Position numbers and translations under genes: made by a program. The notes under the pieces were generated by a model. That model worked only from the letters and a program-made list of their open reading frames with translations. It ran no database searches and was not told the DNA's origin. Positions 32,002 through 42,387 of a stretch of 64,000 nt of DNA are shown in pieces (the stretch's first letter is position 1; every line of letters begins with the position of its first letter). This stretch comes from Fistulifera solaris (Eukaryota; Bacillariophyta; Bacillariophyceae; Naviculales; Stauroneidaceae), in assembly GCA_030295235.1 (NCBI GenBank), contig AP026152.1, positions 558,001 through 622,000 of the forward strand, in the 5' to 3' direction.

Positions 32002-33320
32002 TCAGTCATCGTCTTCGTCGTCGAAAAGGTGGCTATCTTCGCTGTCTTCACTTTCGGTCTCTGCCTCCCAGTCGACTACATCTGCGCTTGCCTCAGAGAC
32101 GTCATCAGTTTCAAAACGACGACACATCTCCATTATTTGTTCTTGTAGACGCTTCCTTTGCTCATTGAGCTTTTTCACCTGCAAGTCCGCCCAGGAACAA
32201 AAGACCTCCGACACCGATTCAAGTAAAGAAACGTTTGCAACCGAACCGTTCCCTGTACTCTCGGAGGCAAAATGATTAGCCGGCGACACAATCACTTTTC
32301 TCACATTCGCTGATAAGTCGCCTAGTAGCGAGATTTCTTGGTCGATTTCCAACTCTTCAAGAACGAGGGGTTTGACCTCTAGGATAAACGCGAACGAAGA
32401 AAGATTAGTGCCATTCACCTGTTGCAGACATTCCGGGTACGCTTTCAACAGCAGAATAACCATTTCCTGAACCAAGGGTCGATGACATTGAGGCGCTAGC
32501 ATGTGGATTGGCAAATATCCGAATCCAGTGACAAGCTGGCGGACGGTATCCGGATGTTCCGAAATGAGGAAACGGCATATTCGCGCCATATTGGGTGTGC
32601 ACTTCGTTGAGGCCAGCAAGAAGCAAACAAACTGCAACACTGTAGGTACCTGTGTCAGTTCGAAATAAACTGCAGCTGGGTACTGTCTCGCCATCCAGAT
32701 GAAGAAATCGGCATCGGGCTCTTCCGTCCCTCTTAAACTTGCCGAGAGAGGATAGCCCACGGTTGATGATTCGTTTCTTTCCCGGAGTCCTTTTGGGTAT
32801 AACTCATAAAATCTTCGAACCGTTTCCAGTTCACATCGACCGGTTACGTAGGAACTCATCAATTCTAAATGAGGCGGAAATTGTTGACATGCTTCATGCT
32901 GGAAGACCCAAGGATAACGTTCCACAATCCAAAGAAGCCAATCGGAAGCCCAACCACTCCCCGCAAGAAAATGAAGAGGAGTAGCAACATCGTCAGATTG
33001 TCGGTGTACTAGTGCATGCGGATTCGCCTCGATGAGGAAGCGGATCGTCTCTTGACCCGCACTGCCGACTTTCTGACACACAATGTCTAACAACGTAAAG
33101 CCATTCAAAGTGACTTGGGCCAAGAGGGGATGAGCCTTGACTTCTTTTGCAAGCTTTGATGTAAATCTGCGATAGCCTTAGCGCGTATCGATTCCAGGTC
33201 CTCGTGTTTTTGATCCAGTTCGTACAGCTTAAACACCAACTCGACGAACGTTTCGTTCAGATCGGAGGACAACTCGGAATGGGGGATCGGCCGCGACGAC
33301 TCTGGTATTTCGTACGACAT
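32002..33320 (-). CDS. Ankyrin-like protein with short acidic tail (copy 3)
   Basis: About 439 residues after adding one A to AAAA near 33148, joining MSYEIPESSRPIPHSEL to KEVKAHPLLAQVTLNGFTLLDIV. Same units as copy 2: ETIRFLIEANPHALVH, LASGSGW-type link, RYPWVFQHEACQQFPPHLELM, RFYELYPKGLRER, DADFFIWMARQYPAAV, TPNMARICRFLISEHPD, HRPLVQEMVILLLKAYPEC, and the C-terminal VFCSWADLQ helix. The acidic tail is only about 30 residues (SEDSEDSHLFDDEDDD), much shorter than in its neighbours, showing that the tail length varies quickly. Confidence 0.78.
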
Positions 33321-33739
33321 GCTGACTTAAACCTCAAAGGTATAGTGAGTGATCAAAAGCTTATCATTATCACTCAATGCTGTTATTTTGTTTTTTGCAA
33401 CGCGGCTATTATTATTTTTGCGTATAAAGCTCCAAGTCGCCGTGACTGATGAATGAGCCGCCAGTCGTGGCAAAATTAAGCTACGCTAGATCGAACTCCG
33501 AAATTAGTAATAGTACCATGGGAGATGCAATATAAGCTCAAAACTATAGCTTCCAAACATCGATTGAACACGCGTTTCTAGTCAATCCTCGTCACGAATA
33601 TAGACGGCTGACGACGCATCACAATAACAGTATTATTACGACAACCTCGCTGTTTATTACTTGGTTTCATCGCTTGCGCTTCTTTCCGACGATCGTTTCG
33701 GACACGACATCATCACCAATCCGGTCTTCCTTGTCATTA
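33321..33739. other. Intergenic stretch in the ankyrin-like cluster
   Basis: Promoter of copy 3 and the 3' end of copy 4. No gene seen. Confidence 0.4.
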
Positions 33740-35368
33740 TCATTTTTGTCGGAAGCTCCGTTCTTTGCCTCCCCTAGCTAGGGTTGCGTGATCATCATTC
33801 ACATCAGTTTCTTCGATCGCACCGGCATTATCCTCGATCCTCGCTTTAATTACCAAACCATCATCCGATTCATGAGCCTCATTCCTCGCTATACTAAGCG
33901 CATCATCATCTGAGTCGTCGTCTGAGCTTTCTTCCGATGAGTCATCTTCATCCGAACTATCTTCAGATTCGTCGGAATCGTCGTAATCCCTTCTAAGAAA
34001 ACCCACTGAGTCGTCGTAGTCATCTGGATCGCTGTCATCGGAGCTTTCTCCTTCCGATGTTTCATCATCCGACAAGTCGTCATCTTCTGAAGAGGAATCG
34101 CTTTCGTCGGAACTTTCTTCATCGGAGGCGTCATCGTCACGGAAAAAGATACACGTCTCTTCAATATGTTCCTTGAGACATTGCTTCTGCGTTTTTAAGA
34201 GTTTTATCCGGAGACGGGCCCAGGATCGGTAGACTTCGTTTAATGAATTCAGAACGGACAAGGTTAAATCGGCACCTTCCGGTGTACTTGTGGAATGATA
34301 TGCCGATAAAATTGTCGCGTTTTTCATGTTTCGCAATACTTGGGCCAGCAATGACAGCTCACGATCGATTTCCACGTCTTGAAAAACCAGTGGTTGAATC
34401 TTTTGAATGAATGGAAATCCCGAAAGCTCAGGGCACCACGGTCTACCTTCGACTTGCATACATTGAGGGTATGCTTTCAACAAAAGAATGGCCATTTCCT
34501 GCACCAGGGGACGGTTACACGATTTCATCAACAAAGATATTGGCATCATATAGCCATCGATTTCAATTGCTAGATCCGGATGCTCCGAAATGAGAAAGCG
34601 ACAGATTCTGGCCATATTAGGCGTACATTTGTTCCTGTCCTCACTCTTTGATGCAAGTGAACGGCAAACCTCATGCAACACACTACGCGCCCGACTTTGG
34701 TCATAATACGCAGCTTTCGGATATTGCTTTGCCATCCAGATGAAAAAGTCCGCATCCGGTTCTCTCCATCCATGCAAACTAGCCGACAGGGGGTATCCCT
34801 TTGACGAAAATTTGTATCTTTCTCTAAGTCCTTGTGGGTATATCTCATAAAAATTCCGGACTGGTTCAAGATCCCATTGAGATGAAACATAGCATGCCAT
34901 CATTAAGAGATGGGGAGGGTTATGTTGACACTGTGAATGCCGAAAGATCCAAGGATAGCGTTGTGCAATCCACGGCATCAATTTGCAGCCCCATCCACTC
35001 GAAGCCAGACAATAAATCGGCGCCTGCAAACCGCTAGACCAAAGTAGTGCATGCGGGTTCGACTCGATAATCAATTGAATTGAATCGTAGCAAACGTCAC
35101 CGACATTTCTGCAGAAAACTTCCAAAAGGGAGTATTTTTGCATGTTCTTGAAAATCGTTTGAGCGAGGACAGGAAACTCCGCAAGTGTTTCTTTTACGCT
35201 TTGATGCAAAGACGCAGCAGCTTCCTTTAATAGATCATCATCATCGTTCTCATGTATTTCATACAACTCGTAGGCATCAAAAAACAAGACACGAAACTTC
35301 TGTTTCAAGTCCGAGGGAAGTTGCAAATCGAGAATGGGCTCCGGCGACTCGGGAATTTCGTACGACAT
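33740..35368 (-). CDS. Ankyrin-like protein with acidic tail (copy 4, intact)
   Basis: 542 residues, the only copy readable without correction. The ATG at 35368 (MSYEIPESPEPILDLQL) is preferred over the one at 35446, because the family begins there. Units run from DSIQLIIESNPHALLW to RPLVQEMAILLLKAYPQC (residues ~85-320), followed by a connecting helix region (SLNEVYRSWARLRIKLLKTQKQ) and a ~160-residue acidic tail beginning DDDASDEES and broken by VGFLRRDYDDSDE and short hydrophobic bits (LVIKARIE). The last residues are basic (GGKERSFRQK). The folded part resembles ankyrin-type proteins common in diatoms; no enzyme motif is seen. Acidic tails of this kind often bind histones or basic partners, which is inference. 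Confidence 0.82.
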   Translation of the reverse strand: MSYEIPESPEPILDLQLPSDLKQKFRVLFFDAYELYEIHENDDDDLLKEAAASLHQSVKETLAEFPVLAQTIFKNMQKYSLLEVFCRNVGDVCYDSIQLIIESNPHALLWSSGLQAPIYCLASSGWGCKLMPWIAQRYPWIFRHSQCQHNPPHLLMMACYVSSQWDLEPVRNFYEIYPQGLRERYKFSSKGYPLSASLHGWREPDADFFIWMAKQYPKAAYYDQSRARSVLHEVCRSLASKSEDRNKCTPNMARICRFLISEHPDLAIEIDGYMMPISLLMKSCNRPLVQEMAILLLKAYPQCMQVEGRPWCPELSGFPFIQKIQPLVFQDVEIDRELSLLAQVLRNMKNATILSAYHSTSTPEGADLTLSVLNSLNEVYRSWARLRIKLLKTQKQCLKEHIEETCIFFRDDDASDEESSDESDSSSEDDDLSDDETSEGESSDDSDPDDYDDSVGFLRRDYDDSDESEDSSDEDDSSEESSDDDSDDDALSIARNEAHESDDGLVIKARIEDNAGAIEETDVNDDHATLARGGKERSFRQK

Positions 35369-35649
35369 TATTCGTGGCTTCTGTTCGCACCGGAATGGGG
35401 TATTTTCAATTAAAGGTGTTAGAAAGCAAATGAAAACAAGAAGCAAAGTGGTGTCTGGATAAAGAATAGTCTCTAGGAGGATATACCAGGTAATGCCAAA
35501 GATTGCATCGCAATAACAGTCGTTTTTCCTCCCGCGTACCTGGTTATCCTGGCGAAGGGCGAATAAGGACGTTAACGTTATGCCTCCAGTACAAGATTAT
35601 ACCTAGCGTCTACGACGAGGCAGAATTTTAACGCCGTTGCTAAAATCAG

Positions 35650-35935
35650 TGTTTGCGATCAAACAGAAATTATGCGGCAGTTCCAGCAATTCTGGAAGAA
35701 TCGGTGTTTGCGATCAAACAGAAATTCTGCGGCCGTTCCAGAAATTCTGGAAGACATCGGTGTCTCCGATCAAACCGAAAACCGAAATACTGCGGCAGTT
35801 CCAGTAAGTCTGGAATCGGTGTCTGTACTTTGTAATCAAACAGAAATTCTGCGGCAGTTCCAGAAATTCTGGAATCGGTACCTGCGATCAAACAGAAATT
35901 CTGCGGCAGTTCCAGATATTCTGGAACGATCAAAA
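35650..35935. repeat. Palindromic minisatellite array C
   Basis: Five units of about 51-57 bp. Each has TTCCAGAAATTCTGGAA (or a close variant) plus CAGAAATTCTG in GATCAAACAGAAATTCTGCGG. The same two-palindrome design as array B, with the same TTCNNGAA dyads. Lies between copy 4 and the decayed copy of the ankyrin-like cluster. Confidence 0.88.
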
Positions 35936-36889
35936 ATCAAGGATTGAGATACCTATCTACAGATAATAATGTAGTAGGTCTAATGATTGAAGGCATTGGC
36001 TAATAATAAAAACTTTAGACACTCTAAGTCGACGAACGCATATCTCAGAACACAACCGGATGGGAAAGCCCTATCGCTCGCGATATTTTGAGTGGGAAGA
36101 TATGTCATCTCTAGAAAGACAAGGAAGTCTTCACCATGGCTTTAAATTCGCAGCTCGTTTTGGTCTATATTCATTCCCAAATCCAGGCACCTTCTTCCAA
36201 TGGCGTTGCCACTCATTCATGCTTAGTCCTGTTTATGTTCGACTACTATGATAACGTTGACCGTGGAGGAAATCGTCTCGTTCATTCCGTCTTGTACCCT
36301 AAATTTATTCAACATCCATTCCGGCAACAAGATCGCCATGAACAGCTTCATTTCTTAACGATGGTCATTTACTCCTCACCTTCCAACGGAGTAGGAGTCG
36401 ATTTAAGGAGACAGCAACTATTCGCATTGCTCATAAGGAACACGCTGCGTCGGTCCGGGAATGCCACAAGTTTTTCGTTTACCCTTTGATACAAGGTCGA
36501 GGCACCTTCTTAAAACTTTTCCTCGGTTAATTTCACGTCGTACCCGCCGAAACGCAAAACTTGCGTGCCATGGTGATGGGAACTTAGCACAACGAAAGCA
36601 GAGTAGAGCGACGCTGATGGAATTTCGTTTCACATGTTGGAATCCGGTAATTTACTTGACGCATCGCTGCTTTTGTGAAGAGTACTTCGCTTGCGTCCGA
36701 AATTCATTTCCGACTCATTGCTGGAAATGCCGTCATTCTCTCCTCACCCAAACATTGGCTAGCATGACACGCTCTTCGTTCAAGCATTTTCATTCTTACC
36801 AATACTATTGGCATGCACGCTCTTCGTTCAAGCATCTTCATTGAAACTTTCGCGTGGCTAAGTGCATAAGTCAGATCAAATCTGAGTCG
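35936..36889. other. Unexplained stretch
   Basis: Frames of 60-127 residues occur on the plus strand (36060-36251, 36136-36489, 36461-36844) without family signals. Near 36772 and 36814 a ~25-bp direct repeat (CACGCTCTTCGTTCAAGCAT) is present. I see no supported gene. Confidence 0.35.
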
Positions 36890-37855
36890 TTCATCCAAGT
36901 CAAGCCAATCATCGTCCTCGACGGTAGCAAGTATGTTCGTCCCGATCGCAAAGTGACTCGCTGCCGTGTCTTTTCATTCGGACAACAGTTATCATCCAAA
37001 AATTTTTCATCCGACTCGCTGGTGTGTTCCTTGAGTGTCGTCGGAATTTGACCAGGAACGGTAGACTTCTGCAATGGAGCTAAGCAGACGACAGTGTGAA
37101 ACGGAATTGTTCGGTTTGACCACAAAAGAATTCTTTGTCGCCGATAAGATAGCAATTTTCGCCAGAGTTTTCGAAAGTTTTGGTTTAGCAACGACAAGTC
37201 TCAATCGTGTTCAAATTCTCGAATAACCAGTGGATGGACTCGCTGGATAAAAGGGGCGGTCGAAAGCTCGAGGAATTAACTGGCTAGCCTTGACGTTTAT
37301 ACGCTCGGGATATTCTTTCAAGAAACGAACAGCGATTTCCTGCACCAGAGGCCGGTTGCAACATCTGACTAACCAGTGAATCGGCAAGACACCGTCAGGA
37401 CCTTTTGTTCGGACTAAATCAGCATGTTCGGAAGTAAAGAAACGGCAGATCTTTGTCGCATTTGGCGTATAATGACTGTATCAGTCATTTAAGTTTCCTC
37501 GCGGAAAGTGAGCTACAAACGGCATGCAACATAGTATGCTCGGCATCGTGGTCAATACGGACTGCCTCTGGATATTGCTTCGCCATGCAGATAAAAAATC
37601 CACATCGGAGGCCCTTGGTCGTTGTAGACTTGCGGTTAAAGGGCAGCGTCCGTAACATGCTTTGATTTTTTCTTTAAGCCCTCGTGGATACAATTCATAG
37701 TCTTTTAATCGTATCCAGCTCACATCGATAGTAGATATAATGTTCCATCAAAGTCAAATGCGGCGGATACTCTTGGCAAAGTTGATGTTGGAAGACCCAA
37801 GGATAATGTTCTACAATCAAGGGAAGCAATTCGCATGCCCACATTCTACTGGAGT
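36890..37855 (-). pseudogene. Ankyrin-like family, decayed copy (copy 5)
   Basis: Family pieces are recognisable in several frames: HYPWVFQHQLCQEYPPHL (near 37830-37770), YELYPRGLKEKI (near 37690), DADFF-like SDVDFL, and SSIAEVYRSW (near 37060). Multiple frame changes and stops, and the N-terminus, are lacking, and it joins directly to the C-terminal end of copy 6 near 37855. This is a 5'-deleted, decayed member, unlike copies 2, 3 and 6, whose breaks are single bases. Confidence 0.65.
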
Positions 37856-37864
37856 GTATTCGTT

Positions 37865-39610
37865 TCATCGCTTTCGTTTTTGCCCGCCTATACTTTCACG
37901 CGCAGAAACAACCTCTTGTTTGCAGTTATTACCTTCCCTAATTCCGTCATTATCGTCATCCTCCTTCCTATCGGCTACGTAAGCATAATCTTCACTCCGA
38001 CAATCATCTTCACTGTCATCGTCGGAGTCGTCACATCCTTCGCCCATCGGTCCAGAGGCGCTACCAGTATCTGTAACCCATTCGTCTTCCACTTCGTCGG
38101 AAAGACCCTCGCCAGCACTATCACGATCATCGTCGGAGTCGTCACATCCTTCGCTCATCGGTCCAGTAGCGCTACCAGTATCTGTAACCCATTCGTCTTC
38201 GACTTCGTCGGAAAGACCCTCCCCAACACTATAACGATCTTCATCCCATTCGTTTTCATCGTCTTCCTCGGACACATCCTCCTCGTCCTCGTCAGAGACA
38301 TCGTCGCATTCGAATAGACGACAAACATCCGCAATGCTCTCTTGGATGCGTTCTTTTGCGCCGATAAAACATTGCTTCGCAGGTTGGCCCAGGAACGGTA
38401 GACTTCCGCGAGGTCATTAAGCAATGACATGGTTGAAGTGTGGCGCACTGATGTGTTCGTAGAGTGTGAGTAATATGTCGATAAGACTGCCGCTTTGGTC
38501 AGACTTTGGGAAACCTGGGCAAGCAGCGACATGTCTTGATCGATTTCGACCTCTTTGTAACAAGCGGATACACTTGCTGGATGAATGGAACTTTTGTATG
38601 GTCGGGTAAAAAGTCAAAAGACTTTAGTCGCACACACTCGGGATACGATTTCAGTAAAGAATGACCATTTCTTGCACCAGGGGTCGGTTGCAAGAGTCGA
38701 CTAGACGGTGAATTGGGAGCATTTGGCCACTACCTCTTGTGCGGACTAGAAGAGGATGTTCGGAAATCAGGAAACGGCATATTTTGGCCGTGTTGTGTTT
38801 ACCTTCGCTTCGGGTCTCATTTCCGTCCCGAGGTTTTGAGGAAATACTATTGCAAACCAAATGCAACACGGAACAACTCTTATCAACTGCATCTGGATAT
38901 TGCTTCGCCATCCAAATGAAAAACTCCGCGTTGGGTTCCCCTGCTACTTCAAGACTTGCTTTCAGGGGATAGATCCCACTGCGTCTTTCTCGAAGTCCTT
39001 GCGGATAGAATTTGTAAAACTTCCAAATTGTTTCCAAGTCACATTTCCCTTTGTTAAAGAGCCTCATCATCTCAAAGTGCAATGGGTTTCTTTGACAAAA
39101 TCTATGCTGAAGCACCCACGGATAGCGTTCTGCAATCCATGTAACTATCTTGCAACTCCAACCAAATCGTGCGAGATTATGAATGGGCGGGTCAACATAG
39201 CGGTGGTAGTTCCAGTTGCCTTCATCGTCAGAGCTTTCATCGTCACCTGAATGATCCCCATACCGAACCTTCCACAATAGTGCATGCGGATTCATTTCAA
39301 TGAGAAACTGGATGGTCTCGTAGCATCGTTCGCCTACTTTCATGCGAAGAATTTCAATCAACGGCAACGATACCTCGCCTTCCAAAAGTCCAGTTCGAGC
39401 TAAGATTGGATTAGCCGCGACTTCTCTTCGTATGATTTGATCCAGCTGTGCGGCGGCAGCTATAAAATCATCGTTCATCAATCCGCGTTCCCGTAATATC
39501 CTGTTCACATCCACGGCTTCTCTCTGCAAGGCGCGAAACTTTGTCAGCATTGCCGGTGTCAATTCCGTTTCAAGGATCTGCTTTGGAGACTCTGAAATCT
39601 CGTGGCACAT
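37865..39610 (-). CDS. Ankyrin-like protein with repeat-bearing acidic tail (copy 6)
   Basis: About 582 residues after three one-base corrections in runs of T or A (near 38653, 38557 and 38352). Start ATG at 39610 (MCHEISESPKQILETEL). Units as in the family, with a 20-residue acidic/aromatic insert (GDDESSDDEGNWNYHRY). The tail begins FECDDVSDEDEEDVSEED and contains a 37-residue direct duplication (111 nt): GLSDEVEDEWVTDTG appears twice, followed each time by GCDDSDDD. It ends SIGGQKRKR, abutting copy 5. This divergent member is the right-most in the cluster and faces BUD32. Confidence 0.72.
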
Positions 39611-39996
39611 GTTGGTTGATTGTGTGAAAGTGTCGTTTGTCACCAAAGAGGGATAGAGCTATTGCTAAACAGAGTCTATTGACATCGCGTCAGCAATGCG
39701 AGGCAATGCAAAAAATAATAAAACACACAACAAAAACGCTTCCTGCCCGGACGACATGCAGACGCCCAAAGATTTTTAATGCGGTCTGTCCGGAGTACGG
39801 GTTTAACGAAATCTCATCCTCGCATTTATTCGCGCCCATTACGTATGGTACTGGTAGTTTTTTTTTTTTTTTAGTACTCCGTATTTACTTATTGGTATTA
39901 TTTTTTGCGGAAGACAACAATCATCAATCAACAACAAACTCTGTAAAGTCTAATATTCAATCAAACTAATTACAGCAGCCGCATCACAGATCAAGC
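39611..39996. other. Divergent promoter region
   Basis: Between copy 6 (minus) and BUD32 (plus). A T run of about 15 lies near 39850-39866. No gene seen. Confidence 0.45.
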
Positions 39997-40716
39997 ATGA
40001 CACTGACAGAATCTCAAGCTTTCACCGTCGGCAGTGATTGGGAACTCGTATCACAAGGTGCAGAAGCCAAGCTGTGGAAAATACCGGCCGGACCTTTGTT
40101 CGACGTACCTTGCATTGCCAAGGAACGTTTTTCGAAAGCATATCGACATCCGGCATTAGACGAGAAGTTGACAAAACAACGATGTCGAGCCGAATCTAGG
40201 ATTCTAACAAAATGCGTCGAAAAAGGAATCCCCGCGCCCCGAGTGCTAAGAACTGATGCACCAGTGCTGTATCTCGAATACATCGATGCTCCTACCGTTC
40301 GAGAATATCTCGAGACTGATTTATTAGTAACACTGACGGACGATACACAGGATTCTCCTCAGCACAACAAATTACAGCAACTTGCTGACGCATTCGGTCA
40401 AATGGTGGCCGCATTGCACAATTTGGGCATCGTACATGGCGATTTGACTACATCCAATGCAATGATTCGATTGCCAGAAATGACGTTAATAGCCATTGAC
40501 TTTGGTTTGGCGAAAAATACGACTTCCATGGAAGAACGGGCCGTCGATTTGTATGTACTCGAACGCGCTCTTAGTTCGACGCATCCGAAATTGCCTACTG
40601 ATTTTTGGACTCTTTTATTGAAGAGCTATCAAGCCGCGGCGGAGAAGGCAGAAGCGACATTGTCGCGGCTGGAACAGGTACAAATTCGTGGACGAAAACG
40701 AGAGTGCTTTGGATAA
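39997..40716 (+). CDS. BUD32: BUD32/PRPK, kinase subunit of KEOPS
   Basis: 239 residues, intact, no intron. The protein has the small-kinase layout of the p53-related protein kinase: N-lobe SQGAEAKLWKI with Lys in CIAKERFSKAYRHPALD (the family signature), LYLEYIDAPTVREYL, the catalytic loop IVHGDLTTSNAMI, the metal-binding DFGLAKN and the ending QIRGRKRECFG with the typical basic tail (RGRKR). KEOPS installs the universal t6A modification on tRNAs reading ANN codons and also affects telomeres. Its ATPase/kinase supports Kae1. It is convergent with the second cyclin gene, with 92 bases between the two ends. Confidence 0.95.
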   Translation: MTLTESQAFTVGSDWELVSQGAEAKLWKIPAGPLFDVPCIAKERFSKAYRHPALDEKLTKQRCRAESRILTKCVEKGIPAPRVLRTDAPVLYLEYIDAPTVREYLETDLLVTLTDDTQDSPQHNKLQQLADAFGQMVAALHNLGIVHGDLTTSNAMIRLPEMTLIAIDFGLAKNTTSMEERAVDLYVLERALSSTHPKLPTDFWTLLLKSYQAAAEKAEATLSRLEQVQIRGRKRECFG

Positions 40717-40808
40717 CGTTGAATTGTTCAAGCAAGACGTATGATAACGCAATCATTACGTATGATGTATTGTATACTTTGACAAAGAAAACGGTGATGA
40801 CACGAATG

Positions 40809-41666
40809 TTACGGCGACTCTTCTTGATACAAAACGGATCGTGGTGAAGAAATCGCACATTTTTTGGACGCCTTGGATCCCAAGTCGATGGACTTGTCGT
40901 CGTTGGAAGAAGAGTATGCTTTCTCCAACGTGTTGGTACTGGCCAGTACTAACGATTGTAGATCTTTTCTGAATGCGTCTTCCTTCTCGCAGTCAATCTC
41001 TAAAGAAAAGCGTAATGTTTGCTGTAGGGATACTATCATCGTTTGATCCATCCCCACTGTTTCTAGTGCATTGATAAAAGCACAATAAGCAGTGACATAC
41101 GACGCTACTGTCATCCACTTTTCATTCGGAGTAGAATGCACCACTTGATAATCTGCGAGCTCCAAAACAATTTGCTTGTCGTCTTCCACAGAAGGCAAAA
41201 GCTCCACAAATAATCGTAGATAAGATCGTCCTGTTGGTGGATTCATCCGCCATTGCAGAGCAGGGAGCAACTTGTATTCCATTTCTTCGATTTGCTCGAC
41301 TGTGTATTCGTCTTGACACAGTTGTGCAAAGGAGGAGGGTGGAACGGAAGCATATCCGTGTACCTTGATGGCCGTGTATATGCACGTCACACACAGCAAA
41401 CGAAAGGATGACAAATTTTGTGCCATGGAGGACCCGGCTGTCGAGCAGAGACATCGATCCAAGTATGACAAGGCAATTTCAGCAATCTCTGTAGGGTACT
41501 CGAGAATCTCTAACAAATTGAGCCACCAGATTACCATGGCACTCCGGTGATCAAAATTTATGTGAGCGTGGTCGGTGGGCGGAGATTTTTCATATGCCGA
41601 CTGCTCTTGCATCCTCAAAACCGAAATCCGGTCGAGGATGAGTTCGTTGGATGGTATGCACAACAT
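40809..41666 (-). CDS. Diatom-specific cyclin (dsCYC type), copy 2
   Basis: 285 residues, intact, starting at ATG 41666. Cyclin box at about 45-155: WWLNLLEILEYPTEIAEIALSYLDRCL, CVTCIYTAIKVHG, and EQIEEMEYKLLPALQWRMNPPT, the class hallmark shared with copy 1. The C-terminal part continues as a second helical region to SSPRSVLYQEESP, like copy 1's SPKSILY ending. A perfect TGACGTCA palindrome lies 198 bases upstream of the ATG (41864-41871). In P. tricornutum, dsCYC2 is switched on by light through the bZIP aureochrome AUREO1a, which binds TGACGT-type sites; this could be that gene, but I cannot confirm it from sequence alone. Confidence 0.86.
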   Translation of the reverse strand: MLCIPSNELILDRISVLRMQEQSAYEKSPPTDHAHINFDHRSAMVIWWLNLLEILEYPTEIAEIALSYLDRCLCSTAGSSMAQNLSSFRLLCVTCIYTAIKVHGYASVPPSSFAQLCQDEYTVEQIEEMEYKLLPALQWRMNPPTGRSYLRLFVELLPSVEDDKQIVLELADYQVVHSTPNEKWMTVASYVTAYCAFINALETVGMDQTMIVSLQQTLRFSLEIDCEKEDAFRKDLQSLVLASTNTLEKAYSSSNDDKSIDLGSKASKKCAISSPRSVLYQEESP

Positions 41667-42387
41667 GGTCTTCGGCTACTAATGATGCGAATCGTCGTTG
41701 AAAAATATAACAAGAATAAAGTCAACAAAGGACGACGAGGACGAGGGGAAAAACCGTCAGCATGTTTCCTTTGGAAGCAACATTTGCTTCCCAAGAAATT
41801 CTTTGGAATTCCCCTCCTTCTTGTGTTGCATCATCCTACTTTCGAAAGGACCCTAAAATAATCTGACGTCAATGACGGCGGATGACAAAAGACAAAAACC
41901 GAGTACACACGTTTTATCCTTGTTCGTCAAGTTACGGGACTGAAAATATATCGAGTCGGAGACGTGTACCCCCTGCTCTGTAAACGATACTAATCACATT
42001 TCAATAATTTACGAAATGCAATGGACACATTTCATTTATCTAACAGCAACATCATTAGCACTCATACGTTCAAACGAAACGTTAGAGCTTCATAACATCC
42101 AAGGTCGAAATAGTTCTAGGGAGAGCAGTCATTCATTGAGAACAGTTCATCTCAAGTTTTCCGGGACTGCAAATCAGTTGAGTCGTGATCTGGCTGAGCC
42201 TACTCTTTAGACAATACTTCGTACTAACTCGCCACACTTTTTAGCTGAAACCTTAATGTTACAGCATCATCTCGCAATAGAGGTGCGCGGGTATCGTCGC
42301 GTTGTTGCATTGCAAAATCATTACTGGCAATCGTGGGAGTCTATAAGCAACTATCAGGTACAAGTCAGTTTGCACTCATTTGCCAAG
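41667..42387. other. Divergent promoter region
   Basis: Separates cyclin copy 2 (minus) from the plastid membrane protein gene (plus). The only landmark is the TGACGTCA at 41864. The frame at 42016-42210 has no support. Confidence 0.5.
41864..41871. promoter_or_regulatory. TGACGTCA palindrome (CRE / aureochrome-type site)
   Basis: A perfect 8-bp CRE palindrome, bound by bZIP factors. In diatoms such sites serve CO2/cAMP and aureochrome light responses. It sits 198 bases before the cyclin start and about 520 before the plastid gene start; either could use it. Confidence 0.5.
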
